A stretch of 64,000 nucleotides of DNA from Ashinkailepas kermadecensis (taxonomy: Eukaryota > Arthropoda > Thecostraca > Neolepadidae): positions 1 through 64,000 of the forward strand of contig JAOTOM010004019.1 of NCBI GenBank assembly GCA_034440615.1, written 5' to 3'. The translations under genes and the position numbers were made by a program. The notes below the pieces were generated by a model that searched no databases, was not told the origin of the DNA, and saw only the letters and a list, made by a program, of their open reading frames with translations. Numbering within the stretch: position 1 is the stretch's first letter; the number at the start of each line of letters is the position of its first letter. Shown here piece after piece: positions 20,311 to 32,459 of this stretch.

Positions 20311-23300
20311 ACTATCTGTGTGGTGCACCGTGGACTGTGGACAGGTATTCAGGAAACATAATTCCCTGAGCCGATTAACTTTGTCGCCTCCTATGCTGTG
20401 CTATTTGTGCGAAGTACAGTGAAAGACTGAAGGTTTGAATTTGAATTTTGTTATTTAAATTTTGTCGAGCAGTTTTGCGCGAAAAGGGTATTTTAATATG
20501 AATGTTCAAAACTGATAAAATCAGCCCTCTGCCCTTGTAGTATTAGCACCTTATATACATGGCTTGTATGATGGCAACTTCTTAAAAAGTCCAAGGACAG
20601 TTTCTTGTTGTATGTGCCAAAAATCAAGCGCGCTCTGATTCTTGCTCGCCGTGTGCAGCTTATGGTGCAGAATTGTGAACCAATTCACTCTCACTTCATG
20701 CTAGTAATCGTGGAGCGGAAATCTCACTAACTCAACCTTACATACCACGAAGCGTTCCCGCCAATCTTTCTTTTCATCACGCTTTCACCAGGTGGGTGCT
20801 TAGCATTGGTGGAGGAAGGCTGTGAGAACCATGTGCTGTATAACTCATCCAAGGTGGCCGGATTACCGCGTTAATATTAATATAAATTGGCATTTTCCGG
20901 CGAACACATACCTGCACCTGCATGCCAGCAACACAACACTCCCCTATCCATGGTACTTGGCCTCAACTGGGACGCTTATAAGTGCAGTAGCGGAGAACCA
21001 GGTGGCCGTGTCCCACACTTTCCCAAGTGGGGGACCAGCAATAGTAAGTCCCCTTCCCTCACTTGTTGCACATGTCGGACTCCCAAAAACCTTCGAAGGC
21101 AGGTTGCTTTGATGGTTGCTGTAAGGGAAGATATCCGCGGCTCCGCCAGAATGCATTCGTTTAATATTCTTATAAACAGACTGTGGCCCACAGACTGTAA
21201 TCTAGCCCAGCGTACATTAATTATTTCCTGTAATGTATGAATGACACAGTGTACCGTGGAACGGATATGGGTCGTGTTATCGCGCGGCAAACATGCTCGC
21301 TTGGTATAGATCGGATTGTCGTCGCCACACTGCCCCGATCGATGGCAAATTACATGCTTTAATTACGTTCGTTTTGCTCCAGGTTTACCCGTATCCATGG
21401 ACGACAGTACCCACGGGGCACTGGAACATCGAATCCCTCTTTAAATGTCACATCATCCACATGTCGCTGAATGAAAAAGAACGAATTATCCAACGAATCA
21501 AATACGCCCTCCGCCCTTCCTTACCTTCGGATGTTCGGTGCTGCCGCACAAGTATGCATGTGGATCAGTGGCATAGTAGTCACGTTTAAATCATACTGAA
21601 TACCTACTGCTTCATAAAGCTTGCGCGGCTTCTCGAGACCTGTATTTCGTTTATCCCGATCAGAAGACAATAGATGTTATCCTTCTTGATAAAAAGTAAA
21701 CAGTTGTAGAATAGATACAAGGGGCGTTATTGATAACTAAAGTAAAACATACACTCCGGATAAACGGTGGCAAGACCACTGTACTTACAGATGCACAGTG
21801 GACATGCGCATCAAATATAACAAAATTGGCTTGGATTTTGGATTCTATGTCAATGAGAATCGTTTACTTTTCGCAGGTATTTTATTTGCGTCTTATTATC
21901 TGTGTATCTTGTATATTTATCTTCGTGAAGTTCAATAGTCTCAATTATTTTCTGGATCAGACCGATCATGAGTTCGCAAAATCAAATTGCTTGTGCACAG
22001 TTTTCGTCAACGTTGGTACCGTCTCTCATGACTGCATCCGATCAGTTGCTGATACGCACAATTAAAATCCGCATACCGTGTGAAAGCATGAGGTTATTTT
22101 GCAGACTGGGAGGGAAAGAAAGTAAGTTGCAAGGATGAACACAGAAAGAAGACAGAAGACAATCGAGCGACCATGAAAAGCGCAAGCGTGCAGGCAACCC
22201 AGTAAGTCAACATACACGAAAGGCTATAACATACATGCAAGGTTAGAACATACGTGCAAGCTTAGAACATGCAAACGTTGCAGCTGTGAGTTGGGAAAAG
22301 TGTGAGAAGAATTCGAATTTATTTGTGGCTTGTGTAGGTAACAGGGAGAGACAAGTCAGGTACGTGTTACGTAGCAGTTCAGCTAGCAGCAAGATGCACT
22401 ATCAAAGAACTGAGCAAATTTATTCATTGAATTATACTGGCAAACAAACTATCACATGGGATAGACGAATTCAGCAGCAATGCGTGGGGCGTAATGTACC
22501 TCCAAAGTCATGGGGGTACGAGCGACCCAAAGTTGGAGAGGGAAGCGGGACGAAATATCTCCCCCCCCTCCCACCCATACCCCACCCTGTTGCTACGCCA
22601 ATGGTCCAAATACATAAGCAGCTCACGGAACTAAACGACCAACAGTGCACAGGCTTTTACACAAAGTTACTCCATTCTGTGGATAATCCTATGGACTGAT
22701 GCTCAACAAATGAGTAAACAGAGCAAGCCCGCTATGCAGCCATGCCTTCACATCATTCCTTCACAGCATGCCTCCATGCACCCGAGGACGGACAGAGAAT
22801 TGCTGCAGTTTATTTTCGCTTTCAGAGATGCTGGCTGTTTGTCCATTATTATTAGTGTTCAAAGGCATGTGCAACAAAGGCAAGTGGATTTCGGACTTGG
22901 GGAGATGAGTTGCAACACACGGTATGCAGGCCGTTGATGAAAGATCATACAGTAGCACTTCGCTTGGCAAGTTCACCCGGCTTCAGCGCCACACTTGTCA
23001 CTCCCCATCGATTTACATAGCTTGTGCATTTCTGAGCAAAAAAGGAGCGGTAATTTTTTAATGCAGCATCAAAATCTACCGCCGAACATAATTTGTTCTG
23101 AGGACAAATTTGATTACACCAGGTCATGTGAGATCACCCAACGGTGACGTCGTATTTACGTTGATTGGGTACCCCGAGGCGTTTATTTCACCTGTGAAGT
23201 TTGCACATTGATCGGCCAAATGAAGGCCGATGATGGCCGAGAAATTCGTAGCTCAGCCCAAACAGGGCAGCCCGAGCTAGCCCAACCAAGGCGTGATCGG

Positions 23301-23999
23301 GTCTGGAGCAAAATGTTAGCTGGGAAAGGGTAAACGCGATAAGATGAGAATATACTGAAGCACCAAATCAACACCATAACCCAAATTCCAAGGAAACGAT
23401 CCACCCCGTTGTGATACCATGCATATCATGTCTCATCAGCATATGCGTCATGGCATGTCTTGCTGGCAAGCTCAAACAGCCTCAAACAGCCTCAGTTTGA
23501 GCCAACCATCTGACACACAACTACCAATTAACAGCTTCTCGTCAACAGAACGTTGCTTTGAAGTAAGTGACAGTATCATTTACTGCAAGGCAATATGCTT
23601 TTGGTAAAATAAATAATTCCACCGGAAACGCGAAGAAGCAGCATGACGTTCCTTGGCTTAGCATCGATTTTCCCTTTGAAGATTGGGACTCGCCGCTGGG
23701 GTCCGAGCGTGTAGGACTTAAGTATGGGCTGTCGGCGCCTGTCAGATTAGCCATGTAAATTTTAATCCGTCCGCTGGTGCTATTGAAAAATGGCGAAGGA
23801 CGAAGCTACGCAGCAAAGCTACTAAATAAAATAGTGGCGTTCTACAGTTTTCAATTTGTTTAATTATCTTAATAGAGTATATAATAGGTGTTTTCAATAG
23901 GGTGCTTACAAATACTTCTCATCGATGCAAGGTGGTCAATTGAAAATATGGTAATCATTCCGGTAAATCAACGCGAATCAGCGCTGCCAATGTTGCAAC
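20311..23999. other. About 3.7 kb without a recognisable gene
   Basis: Mostly AT-rich. Short frames (20887-21240, 22286-22699) show no domain. A C-rich run at 22560-22600 ending in CTACGCCAATGG resembles the terminus of a TIR element, but no partner was found. CTCAAACAGC is duplicated at 23472-23492. Confidence 0.35.
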
Positions 24000-25518
24000 A
24001 CAGCAGGCGGCCTTCAATCTCTGCATGTGATGGAGCATGAGGCCGCCACGTCATTGCGGCGTGACGGAGCATGAGGTCGTTACGTCATTGTGACGTGACG
24101 GAGCATGAGGCCGCCACGTCATTGTGACGTGACGGAGCATGAGGCCGTCACGTCATTGTGACGTGACGGAGCATGAGGCCGCCACGTCATTGTGACGTGA
24201 CGGAGCATGAGGTCGTTACGTCATTGTGACGTGGCGGAGCATGAGGTCGCCACATCATTGTGATGTGACGGAGCATGAGGCCGCCACGTCATTGTGACGT
24301 GACGAAGCATGAGGCCGCCACGTCATTGCGGTGGAGCATGAGGCCGCCACGTCATTGTGACGGAGCATGAGGTCGTTGCGTCATTGTGGCGTGACGGAGC
24401 ATGAGGTCGCCACGTCATTGTGACGTGACGGAGCATGAGGTCGTTACGTCATTGTGACGGAGCATGAGGCCGCCACGTCATTGTGACGTGACGGAGCATG
24501 AGGTCGTTACGTCATTGTGACGTGACGGAGCATGAGGTAGCCACGTCATTGTGACGTGACGGAGCATGAGGCCGCCACGTCATTGTGACGTGACGGAGCA
24601 TGAGGCCGCCACGTCATTGTGACGTGACGGAGCATGAGGTCGTTACGTCATTGTGACGTGACGGAGCATGAGGTCGCCACGTCATTGTGACGTGACGAAG
24701 CATGAGGTCGTTACGTCATTTGACGTGACGGAGCATGAGGTCGTTACGTCATTGTGACGTGACGGAGCATGAGGTAGCCACGTCATTGTGACGTGACGGA
24801 GCATGAGGCCGCCACGTCATTGCGGCGTGATGGAGCATGAGGCCGCCATGTCATTGCGGCGGAGCATGAGGCCGCCACGTCATTGTGACGGAGCATGAGG
24901 TCGTTACGTCATTGCGGCGTGACGGAGCATGAGGTCGTTACGTCATTGCGGCGTGATGGAGCATGAGGCCGCCACGTCATTGCGGTGGAGCATGAGGCCG
25001 CCACGTCATTGCGACGGAGCATGAGGTCGTTGCGTCATTGTGGCGTGACGGAGCATGAGGTCGCCACGTCATTGTGACGTGACGGAGCATGAGGTCGTTA
25101 CGTCATTGTGACGGAGCATGAGGCCGCCACGTCATTGTGACGTGACGGAGCATGAGGCTGCCACGTCATTGTGACGTGACGAAGCATGAGGTCGTTACGT
25201 CATTGTGACGTGACGGAGCATGAGGTCGCCACGTCATTGTGACGTGACGGAGCATGAGGTCGTTACGTCATTGTGACGGAGCATGAGGCCGCCACGTCAT
25301 TGTGACGTGACGGAGCATGAGGCTGCCACGTCATTGTGACGTGACGAAGCATGAGGTCGCCACGTCATTGTGACGTGACGGAGCATGAGGTCGTTACGTC
25401 ATTGTGACGTGACGGAGCATGAGGTCGCCACGTCATTGTGACGTGACGAAGCATGAGGTCGCCACGTCATTGTGACGTGACGAAGCATGAGGTCGTTACG
25501 TCATTGTGACGTGACGAA

Positions 25519-25520
<2 letters not shown>
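24000..25520. repeat. Satellite, 34-bp unit, about 40 copies, palindromic core
   Basis: The unit is GGAGCATGAGGYCGYYACGT followed by CATTGTGACGTGAC. Most copies contain CACGTCA-TTG-TGACGTG, a perfect 7-bp inverted repeat with a 3-nt spacer. Variants alternate GCCGCCACG with GTCGTTACG, and some units lack the second arm. TGACGTGA is a bZIP/CREB-type half site, so each unit could bind such a factor or form a hairpin. It is followed directly by (AT)n. Confidence 0.93.

Positions 25521-25597
<77 letters not shown>
25521..25597. repeat. (AT)n microsatellite, 77 bp
   Basis: An uninterrupted AT dinucleotide run between the 34-bp satellite and an interspersed repeat that begins at 25598. Confidence 0.98.
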
Positions 25598-25600
<3 letters not shown>

Positions 25601-26230
25601 GGGCGTCGATTTGTATCCTTTTGCGGGGGCCATGGCCCCCCCAATGCTGATCTTGGCCCCCCCAATGTTGATTTGGGCCCCCCCAATAACCCATGCTATT
25701 TGTATGCTGATAAAAAGCTAAAGGAAAAAAAAGAAGAAAAACACTGTGTTAGGTACATAGAAAACTTAGTTGATGTTAACCAGCACATTTTGTACTGAAA
25801 AAGAACAAATTTGGATTAGATAGTGGACTGAGTATCCAACTTTTGCTACACAATTCAAAATTATGTGCAAAAAAAACAAAATAGCTAGATTTCCCTCCAC
25901 TGTGCAAGGAAAACTTATGCCATAAAATGTTAAGATTCACTGATGATGCATTTTAAGCCAGATTGTCTTTTTTTAATGTTAAGCCACAAAACAACAATTG
26001 GATTGTCATACTGATGTTTGTACACACCACCAATGGCAAAACCACACACATGTGAGCTTAAACAGGAAAAAATCCATTCTTAATTTCCAGTCATTGTCAA
26101 ACTTGCATTGTCCAGTGAACAGCACACAATCATCCTTGAGATTGTGGATATGCAAACTATAATTATCTTCAGCAGCCCACCTATCACACCATCAGCTTGA
26201 TATTTACCTAGGTACCTACCTAAATGCCCA
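25598..26230 (+). repeat. Interspersed repeat R1, copy 1
   Basis: Starts CAGGGGCGTCGATTTGTATC, then GGCCCCCCCAATG-type strings. It shares colinear blocks with copies at 26846 and 27366, including TTGATGTTAACCAGCACATT and GATAGTGGACTGA. The distal block around 26085-26230 (TGTGGATATGCAAACTATAA) recurs only in copy 2. The CAGGGGCG start resembles hAT-type termini, but no matching opposite end was found. Confidence 0.8.
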
Positions 26231-26845
26231 ATAACAATGCATGCATTCAATATTGATATGGGGAAAACGAGAGCCATGTGTGGGCCAAATCTGCCAGCTT
26301 ATGATGCCATGACAGAGAAAACTCAGCAAGAAGCTGCATGGCCACTGCAATATAATTGGTATTCCTAAAAGAATAAAAAAGAAAGCTATGGCTCACATGA
26401 CTTTTAAGCAAACCTTAGTCATCCACGACCAATGCTATACAAGAGAAATAGCCTTGACAAGCCCAATGTCTCGTACGCCGCAAAAACACCATTATTAAAC
26501 GCCGCAAAAATACCATTATTTTAACAGGTACACCAAAGTCGCATTCAAACCTTGATGACGTCACAGGTTTTTATTCGTATATTACAGAAATTGGTAGCAT
26601 CAGGCAAGTTTCAATTTAACTGCATGGGGGAGTGACTTTTTCAGGCGTACCGGACCACAGAGGTCATTTGCGCCACCTTTTTTGAAGCGAGTACGTTACA
26701 TGTCTGACTATAAAAGCGGGTGTTTGCGATCAAGGTGCAGGCATGTGGACGTTTACATAAAGGGAATTTTACGTTATAGTTTGTGTTATATTTTAGGCGC
26801 TGAAGGCGGGGCTAGGATGGGGACATCCCCCTAATGTCTAGATGG
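26231..26845. other. Spacer with one dispersed repeat
   Basis: 26750-26840 (TTTACATAAAGG..., GCTGAAGGCGGGG, ACATCCCC) resembles 51296-51402 in the same order and spacing, so it is a separate interspersed repeat. Otherwise nothing recognised. Confidence 0.5.
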
Positions 26846-27270
26846 CAGGGGCGTCGATTTGTATCCTTTTGTGGGGGCCAGGGCCCCACCAGTGTTGATC
26901 TTGGCCCCCCCAATGTTGATTTGGCCCCCCAATAACATATGCTATTTTTATGCTCATAAAAAAGTTGAAGAAAAAAAGAAGAAAAACACCATGCTAGGTA
27001 CATAGAAAATGTAGTTGATGTTAACCAGCACATTTTGTAATTAAAAAAAACAGATTTGGGTTAGATAGTGGACTGACTCTCCACCTTTTGCTACAAAATT
27101 CAAAATGGTGTGCACAAAAACCAATTGTCATTGTCAAACTTGCATACAATGCAGTCCCGTGAACAACAATCAGTTATCATTGAGAGTGTGGATATACAAA
27201 CTATAATTAACCTCAACAGCCCACTCATCACACTATCAGTTTGATATTTGCCTGGTACCTAGGCACCTAG
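26846..27270 (+). repeat. Interspersed repeat R1, copy 2 (internal deletion)
   Basis: Begins CAGGGGCGTCGATTTG at 26846. It follows copy 1 to ACCAATTG, then skips to the distal block with TGTGGATATACAAACTATAA. It ends in CCTAGGTAC next to a LINE fragment. Confidence 0.8.
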
Positions 27271-27276
27271 GTACAT

Positions 27277-27364
27277 GCTGCAGAAAGACTTAGAAGAGCT
27301 TGTGAAGTGGTCCAAAAATGGCAGATGAAATTAAATTTTGATAAGTGCAAAATCATGCATGTAT
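27277..27364 (+). mobile_element. CR1-like LINE fragment (RT)
   Basis: Translation with one single-base slip reads LQKDLEELVKWS then WQMKLNFDKCKIMHV, the segment after the catalytic box typical of CR1-group reverse transcriptases. R1 copy 3 abuts its 3' end at 27366, suggesting that R1 inserted into this LINE. Confidence 0.7.
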
Positions 27365-27365
27365 G

Positions 27366-27672
27366 CAGGGAGCGTCGATTTGTATCCTTTTGTGGGGCCC
27401 CACCAATGTTGATCTTGCCCCCCCCGCCCCCCAATGTTGATTTGGGCCCCCGCAATAACCTATGCTATTTTATGCTGATAAGAAAGCTAAAGGGAAAAAA
27501 TGAAAAACACCATGCTAAGTAGAAACATTGATGTTAACCAGCACATTTTGTACTGAATAGAAACAGATTTGGATTAGATAGTGGACTGACTCTCCACCTT
27601 TTGCTGAAAAATTTAAAATTGTGTGCAAAAACAAACAAAACAGCTGGAATTCCCTCCACTGTGGAAGTACAG
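27366..27672 (+). repeat. Interspersed repeat R1, copy 3
   Basis: Starts CAGGGAGCGTCGATTTG, then the shared blocks TTGATGTTAACCAGCACATT and GATAGTGGACTGACTC, ending near CCCTCCACTGTGGAAG. A further R1 start without the body lies at 28553-28575. Confidence 0.8.
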
Positions 27673-27686
27673 CTTACATCTTTCTG

Positions 27687-27748
27687 GGTTGGTTGGTTGG
27701 TTATTTGGGTTTACTGGCGCATTGACTGCGTTGGTCATACAGCGCCCA
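27687..27748 (-). repeat. SINE-like tail repeat (family 2), copy 1
   Basis: Antisense copy of a roughly 60-bp element whose sense strand reads GGGCGCTGTATGACC ... AATGCGCC ... CCCAAATAACCAACCAACC. Related copies are at 31681-31735 and 58973-59029. Confidence 0.6.
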
Positions 27749-27769
27749 TACAACTTTTCTTGTTCCCAC

Positions 27770-30700
27770 CTTAAAGCACAATAATACCCAAAAGCTTCCG
27801 AAAAAAAAGTACAACCATGTTCACAAAAAATATAATTTTGTATTCAAAATCAGCTTAGGTTAGGTTAGGCTCGGTTAGGTTTCTTTTTTAAGGTTGAGAA
27901 TTTTCAGAAAATAAAGTAAGTGAAATTTTAATTTAGTTTAATTTTTGTTCTCAAAAGATAGGTTAGGATAGGCTAGGTTAGGTTTTGTTGCATGAAAAAA
28001 AAAATATGCTTATGCGATGTTACCGAACTCAAAGCCTTTTTGGCATTATTTTGCTCACAACCTGAAAAGTAAGCACAACAAATAAGTGGGTCCAATCATC
28101 TTAGTCACCTTCATAAACATGGTATTCTGCATATTTTTATTTGTTTTAAAGGAAAAAAAGAACACCTTAGACGCAAGGTTACCAAATAATTTGCAATTTT
28201 TGGGGGAAACGTTTTTGGAATTTTTTTCAAAAAGTTTTCCAACTTGAAAAGCCTAAACTAACCTAACTTAACCGAACCTAACCCATTTGCTTGCTATATG
28301 GAGGCAAATGTGTGTAAAAACTTGTCTTGTTACCACCTTAAAGCACAATAATACCGATTTAGCTAGGTTAGGCTAGTTTAGTTGTTTACCTTGGAAAAAT
28401 TGTTCAATCATTTTCAAAAATAAAATAAAACTGGAAGTTTTCCTTCAAAAGCAGCTGACATTAGGTTCGGGTAAGTTGGGTTCGGTTGTTCAATTTAGAA
28501 CATTTTCAGAATATATGTTGCTTAATTTTTGTTTCTATTTTTTTCTCCAAAGCAGGGGCGTCGATTTGTATCGATAGACACTAGCGCGCATTAAATGTCA
28601 CACATCGTGATGGGCGTTCCTCAGAACATCCAAAATCGTAACATGCAAAGAAAAAATTCCAGTTACAGAAATTCCAGCGCCTGAAGTCTAAATTTGAGGT
28701 TACAGTGACAAATGTGACGGAGGTAAGACATCTGTGGTGCAATTGCGCGCAGTGTTTAATCCGGAGGCCAATCTCATGTGACGTCGTACTGATTCGTTTT
28801 TTGTACTTCGCACATTCTGATGTATCGCACCTTCTGATGTATCTGCGGATTGGTGTGATTTTAGATAGTGAATAAATAGCTTGCTGATATTTAATTCCCA
28901 AAGGAACAGTAGTTGAAGAAGTTGGCAGGTAAGCTTGAAAAAGTCCAGTCCATGCTTTTTTCTGATTTGTGCTCAGGGTTTCCATGTTAATATCACATAA
29001 CTACCACGTTTGTCTTCAAGAAGAGCTGTTTTTAGTTTACTTTTATTAAAATTTTCATTCCACTGCTCTTAGTGCCCTTTCTGCTCAGGATTGGGGCACC
29101 TAGTGTTGCATTTCCGTCCAGGGGTTGGCACACCTTTTGGTAAATTTACAGCTTAAGGTAATTTCTGATGAATTTTTCCCATGCAATGTTTAGGAATGTG
29201 ATAAACACGATTTTGGTAAATTTGTGTTTTAAGGTGTTTTATGAATTCGTGGAATGTATCATTTCAATGCAATGTTTATGAATGTGATTCAGATGATGGG
29301 ACCACTCATTTTCTATACAAATGCCTACATTTCAGGTTGTAAGCAAAATAACATCAACAAAAAGCTTTGAATTAGGTGACATAGGGTAAAGTATTTTTTT
29401 AAAAATAAAATAAATGCAACATAACCTAACCTAACCTAGCTTAACCTCCCCTTGGAGAAAAACCAAACCAAAACATCAAGTTGTAAAAATTTCAAGCAAT
29501 GTATTTTTTTACAATAAAAAAATGTAACCCAACCTAACCTAACCTAACAACCTAACCTGACCTGACCTGACCTGACCTGACCTAACCGAATCTAACCTAA
29601 CCTAACCTAACCTAACCCAATTTAACCTAACCTAACATAAGCTGCTTTTAAAGAAAAAAGATCTATTTCTTTCAAATTTTTGAACAATTTTTGCAAAAAA
29701 TGTCGAACTTAAAACACTTAAACTAATCTAACATCACCAAACATAGCCCATTTGTTTGCTTTATGGAGGCAAATGTGTAATAACTTGCCTTGTTACCACC
29801 TTAAAGCACAATAATTCTGGTTAGATTAGGTTGGGTTAGGTTTTTTCATTTGTAAAATTTCAATAAAATAAATTGCTAGATATTTTTCCAATCTTGTTTT
29901 TATAGTTGTTTTCTCCAAGGTCAGCTTAGGTTACATTAGGTTATGTTGAATTTTTAATGTATTTCTTTTAATTGCTATGTTACCTAACTCAAAGCCCATT
30001 TTTAATGTTATTTTGCTCACAACCTGGAAAGTAAGCATTTGCACAGAAACTGAGTAGTGCCATCAGCTTAGTGACATTCATAAACATTGCATTGGAAATT
30101 TAAATATAAAAATATTAATAAAATACATAAAAGCACACATTTAATGTCCTTTCCTCTGCAAATGCATGCCTTTCAATTGGGAGTAAAAAATAACACCAAA
30201 AAAGGGTGTGGAGTAAGGAAATATAGCATACAAATAATGTTCAAGATGTATGATAACCTTACCTAACATAGTTCAACTTCCCATACAAGAAATTAATTGT
30301 TTTTAATTTAAATTTTCGAGGCATTTTCTCAAATATTTTCAACTTAAAAAACCTAACCTAAGCTAGCCTGAACCGTTTATTATTTTTTTGTAGAAAAATC
30401 ATTAACAAAAATTATTTACCAACAAATGATTTTTTTTTATACCTTACAACAAAAGCCTAACCTAACCTGACAAACCTCACCCCTTTGTATGCTTCATGGA
30501 GGTAAAATGTGTGTAAAACTTGTCTTGTGGTTACCTTAAACTGTGATAATACCTGGCTTTTTTGGGTAATATTTCAGCTCATGGTACTCTCTGACTTCTT
30601 CTAATTTATTTTTTAATGCAGTGTTTGTTAATGTGCTGAACATGATGTAACCGCTCATTTCCTCTGCAGATGCACACTTTTCATTTGTGAGGAAAAATAA

Positions 30701-31050
30701 CGTGGAAAGGGGGCTTGGATTTGAGTAATATAGGATGAAAAATAATGTTCAGATAAAAAAATGTAACATAACCTAACCTAACCTAGCCTAGACTTCCATG
30801 CAAGAAATTATTATTTTGTATGCCAAATTCTCCCCCCCCCCCCCAATTTCTTTTTTTCTGAAACATTTTGAACTTAAAAAGTCTAACGTAACCTAATCTA
30901 GCTTGAACCGTTTTTGAAGATTTTTTTTAATTTACTAACTTACAACAAAAGCCTAGCCTAACGCAATTAGACAAAACCTAGCTCCTTTGAATGATTCGTG
31001 GAGGTAAAAATGGGTGTAAAACATGTCTTGTGGTTACCTTAGACTGCAAT
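27770..31050. repeat. AT-rich region with TTAGG-like tracts and mirrored ancient repeats
   Basis: TTAGG-type strings occur as GGTTAGGTTAGG (27854-27881, 27960-27985, 28360-28385, 29820-29845) and as AACCTAACCTAACC (29410-29445, 29525-29635, 30770-30790), in both orientations. A second core, TTACCACCTTAAAGCACAAT, recurs near 27760, 28330 and 29798, with weaker versions near 30525 and 31035. A third block (TTTTGCTCACAACCTG at 28052 and 30002) appears inverted at 29225-29345 and, weaker, at 30140-30230 and 30590-30740. TTAGG is the ancestral arthropod telomere repeat. The tracts are short and mixed with ATAGG and CTGACC variants, so this is interstitial and decayed, not a chromosome end. No gene is visible. 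Confidence 0.75.
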
Positions 31051-32459
31051 AATATCTCTTTTTGTGCTACTTGGTGTACGTGATGAACCTCCATCTGCAT
31101 GCTGCATGAGAGCATTGCACTTATTGCTTCACAAAGAACAATAACATTTTGAAAGTACAATATTTTCAGGAATGGAATCCTGTGCTGATAACATTTTCTG
31201 AGTCATAAATTTGCAGATCAGATCTACATCATTTGTGTTAATAAATATGAGAAATTCATAGAAATGCATACGCCGGTTTGTAGACAAGAAGTTATTCTGA
31301 TGATTTCTGATGTATTGGAAAATGACAAATTTGCATGATGGAAGCAGGCAAAGTTAAAGTACATATATCTCAATAAGTGGTCAGTTCACTAACAAGACAG
31401 CAAATTCACTCAAATAGCACTCAAAATGCCAGGCGGCCCACTCTTTTTGCAAGTTTAAAATCGATGACAGTGCTTTCTTGAATCATGTTTAAAGCACATG
31501 AAGGAAATGTATTGCTGACACTTGTTAGGAACTGATGTGTGTAACGTTAATTAACATTTCTAATGTCCTGATGTTTGTACACAAAATATAGCTCACTATT
31601 GTAAATAGCATGGGAAGTATGATGCCATATATCATGGCTAATTTATGGTCAAACTGTTATGGAGCAGATTCCCTGCATTGTTACTTAGTTATTTGGGCTT
31701 TAGGGCACAGACCATGTTGATCACATAGCTCCCTGCATTGGTGTTAACTGATACATCAGTATGTTTGCAAATTCACTGATGAGTGAATCCATACCATTCT
31801 CATTGGGGTATAAAAGCTACATTATAACATTGTTTATACCGGGCGGCTGTGTCTGTGCATTGACGGCACGTTAAACTTTCGGTCAAAATTCTGCCGTTTA
31901 ACTTGAATTAATGGATCGGGTGGTGGGGCCAGGGTTCATGCAACAAGCTCTGCTTAGCAATCCGACCCTGGTTCATAAAGCCAGCCCAACAAGAACTCGG
32001 ATGAAACTTATTTAAAAAAAAAAAAATGCATATAACAGAAACCCATCTCGATTGTCCTGCTTACTCAGGACACCATAGAAGTCAATGAAGCCAATGAAAA
32101 CCATAGAAGTCAATGAAAATGTTACTTCATCCCCTGTATTGTTAATGGAAACAAGTCTCTTGAACCATATGTTATGTCCTTCACAGTGTTGCTCCATCCA
32201 CCTCCAACTCCAACCCTGACCAAACTTCAGGAGCTCATCCTTCTCCAAAGCAGTGTGTTGAAGAAGGTATGTATTGTAGCACAACTACTCTGACCGGAAT
32301 TCCATGGTATCCATGTTGCCTTACAATCCATCCTTGCTGATCCATGTAGCAGATGTTTGACTTTCCTCAAACTGTCTGGATAACTGGGGAGTTGAAATCA
32401 CATGTGTGATGAAACAGATGAACTATTCCTGGATTCTTATGTTTCATCATTGCATGGCA
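31051..32459. other. Unannotated AT-rich spacer
   Basis: Holds an antisense family-2 SINE-like tail at 31681-31735 (TTAGTTATTTGGGCTTTAGG). A moderately GC-rich patch at 31840-31990 (CCGGGCGGCTGTG ... CCGACCCTGGTTC) looks like an old repeat. No gene is recognisable. Confidence 0.4.

Noticed and set aside
22489..22605. Short TIR element with GGGGCGTA and CTACGCC ends
   Set aside because: Inverted match is weak and no target-site duplication could be found.
27770..31050. True chromosome end or telomere
   Set aside because: TTAGG strings are short, mixed, in both orientations and embedded in unique AT-rich DNA with TEs on both sides.
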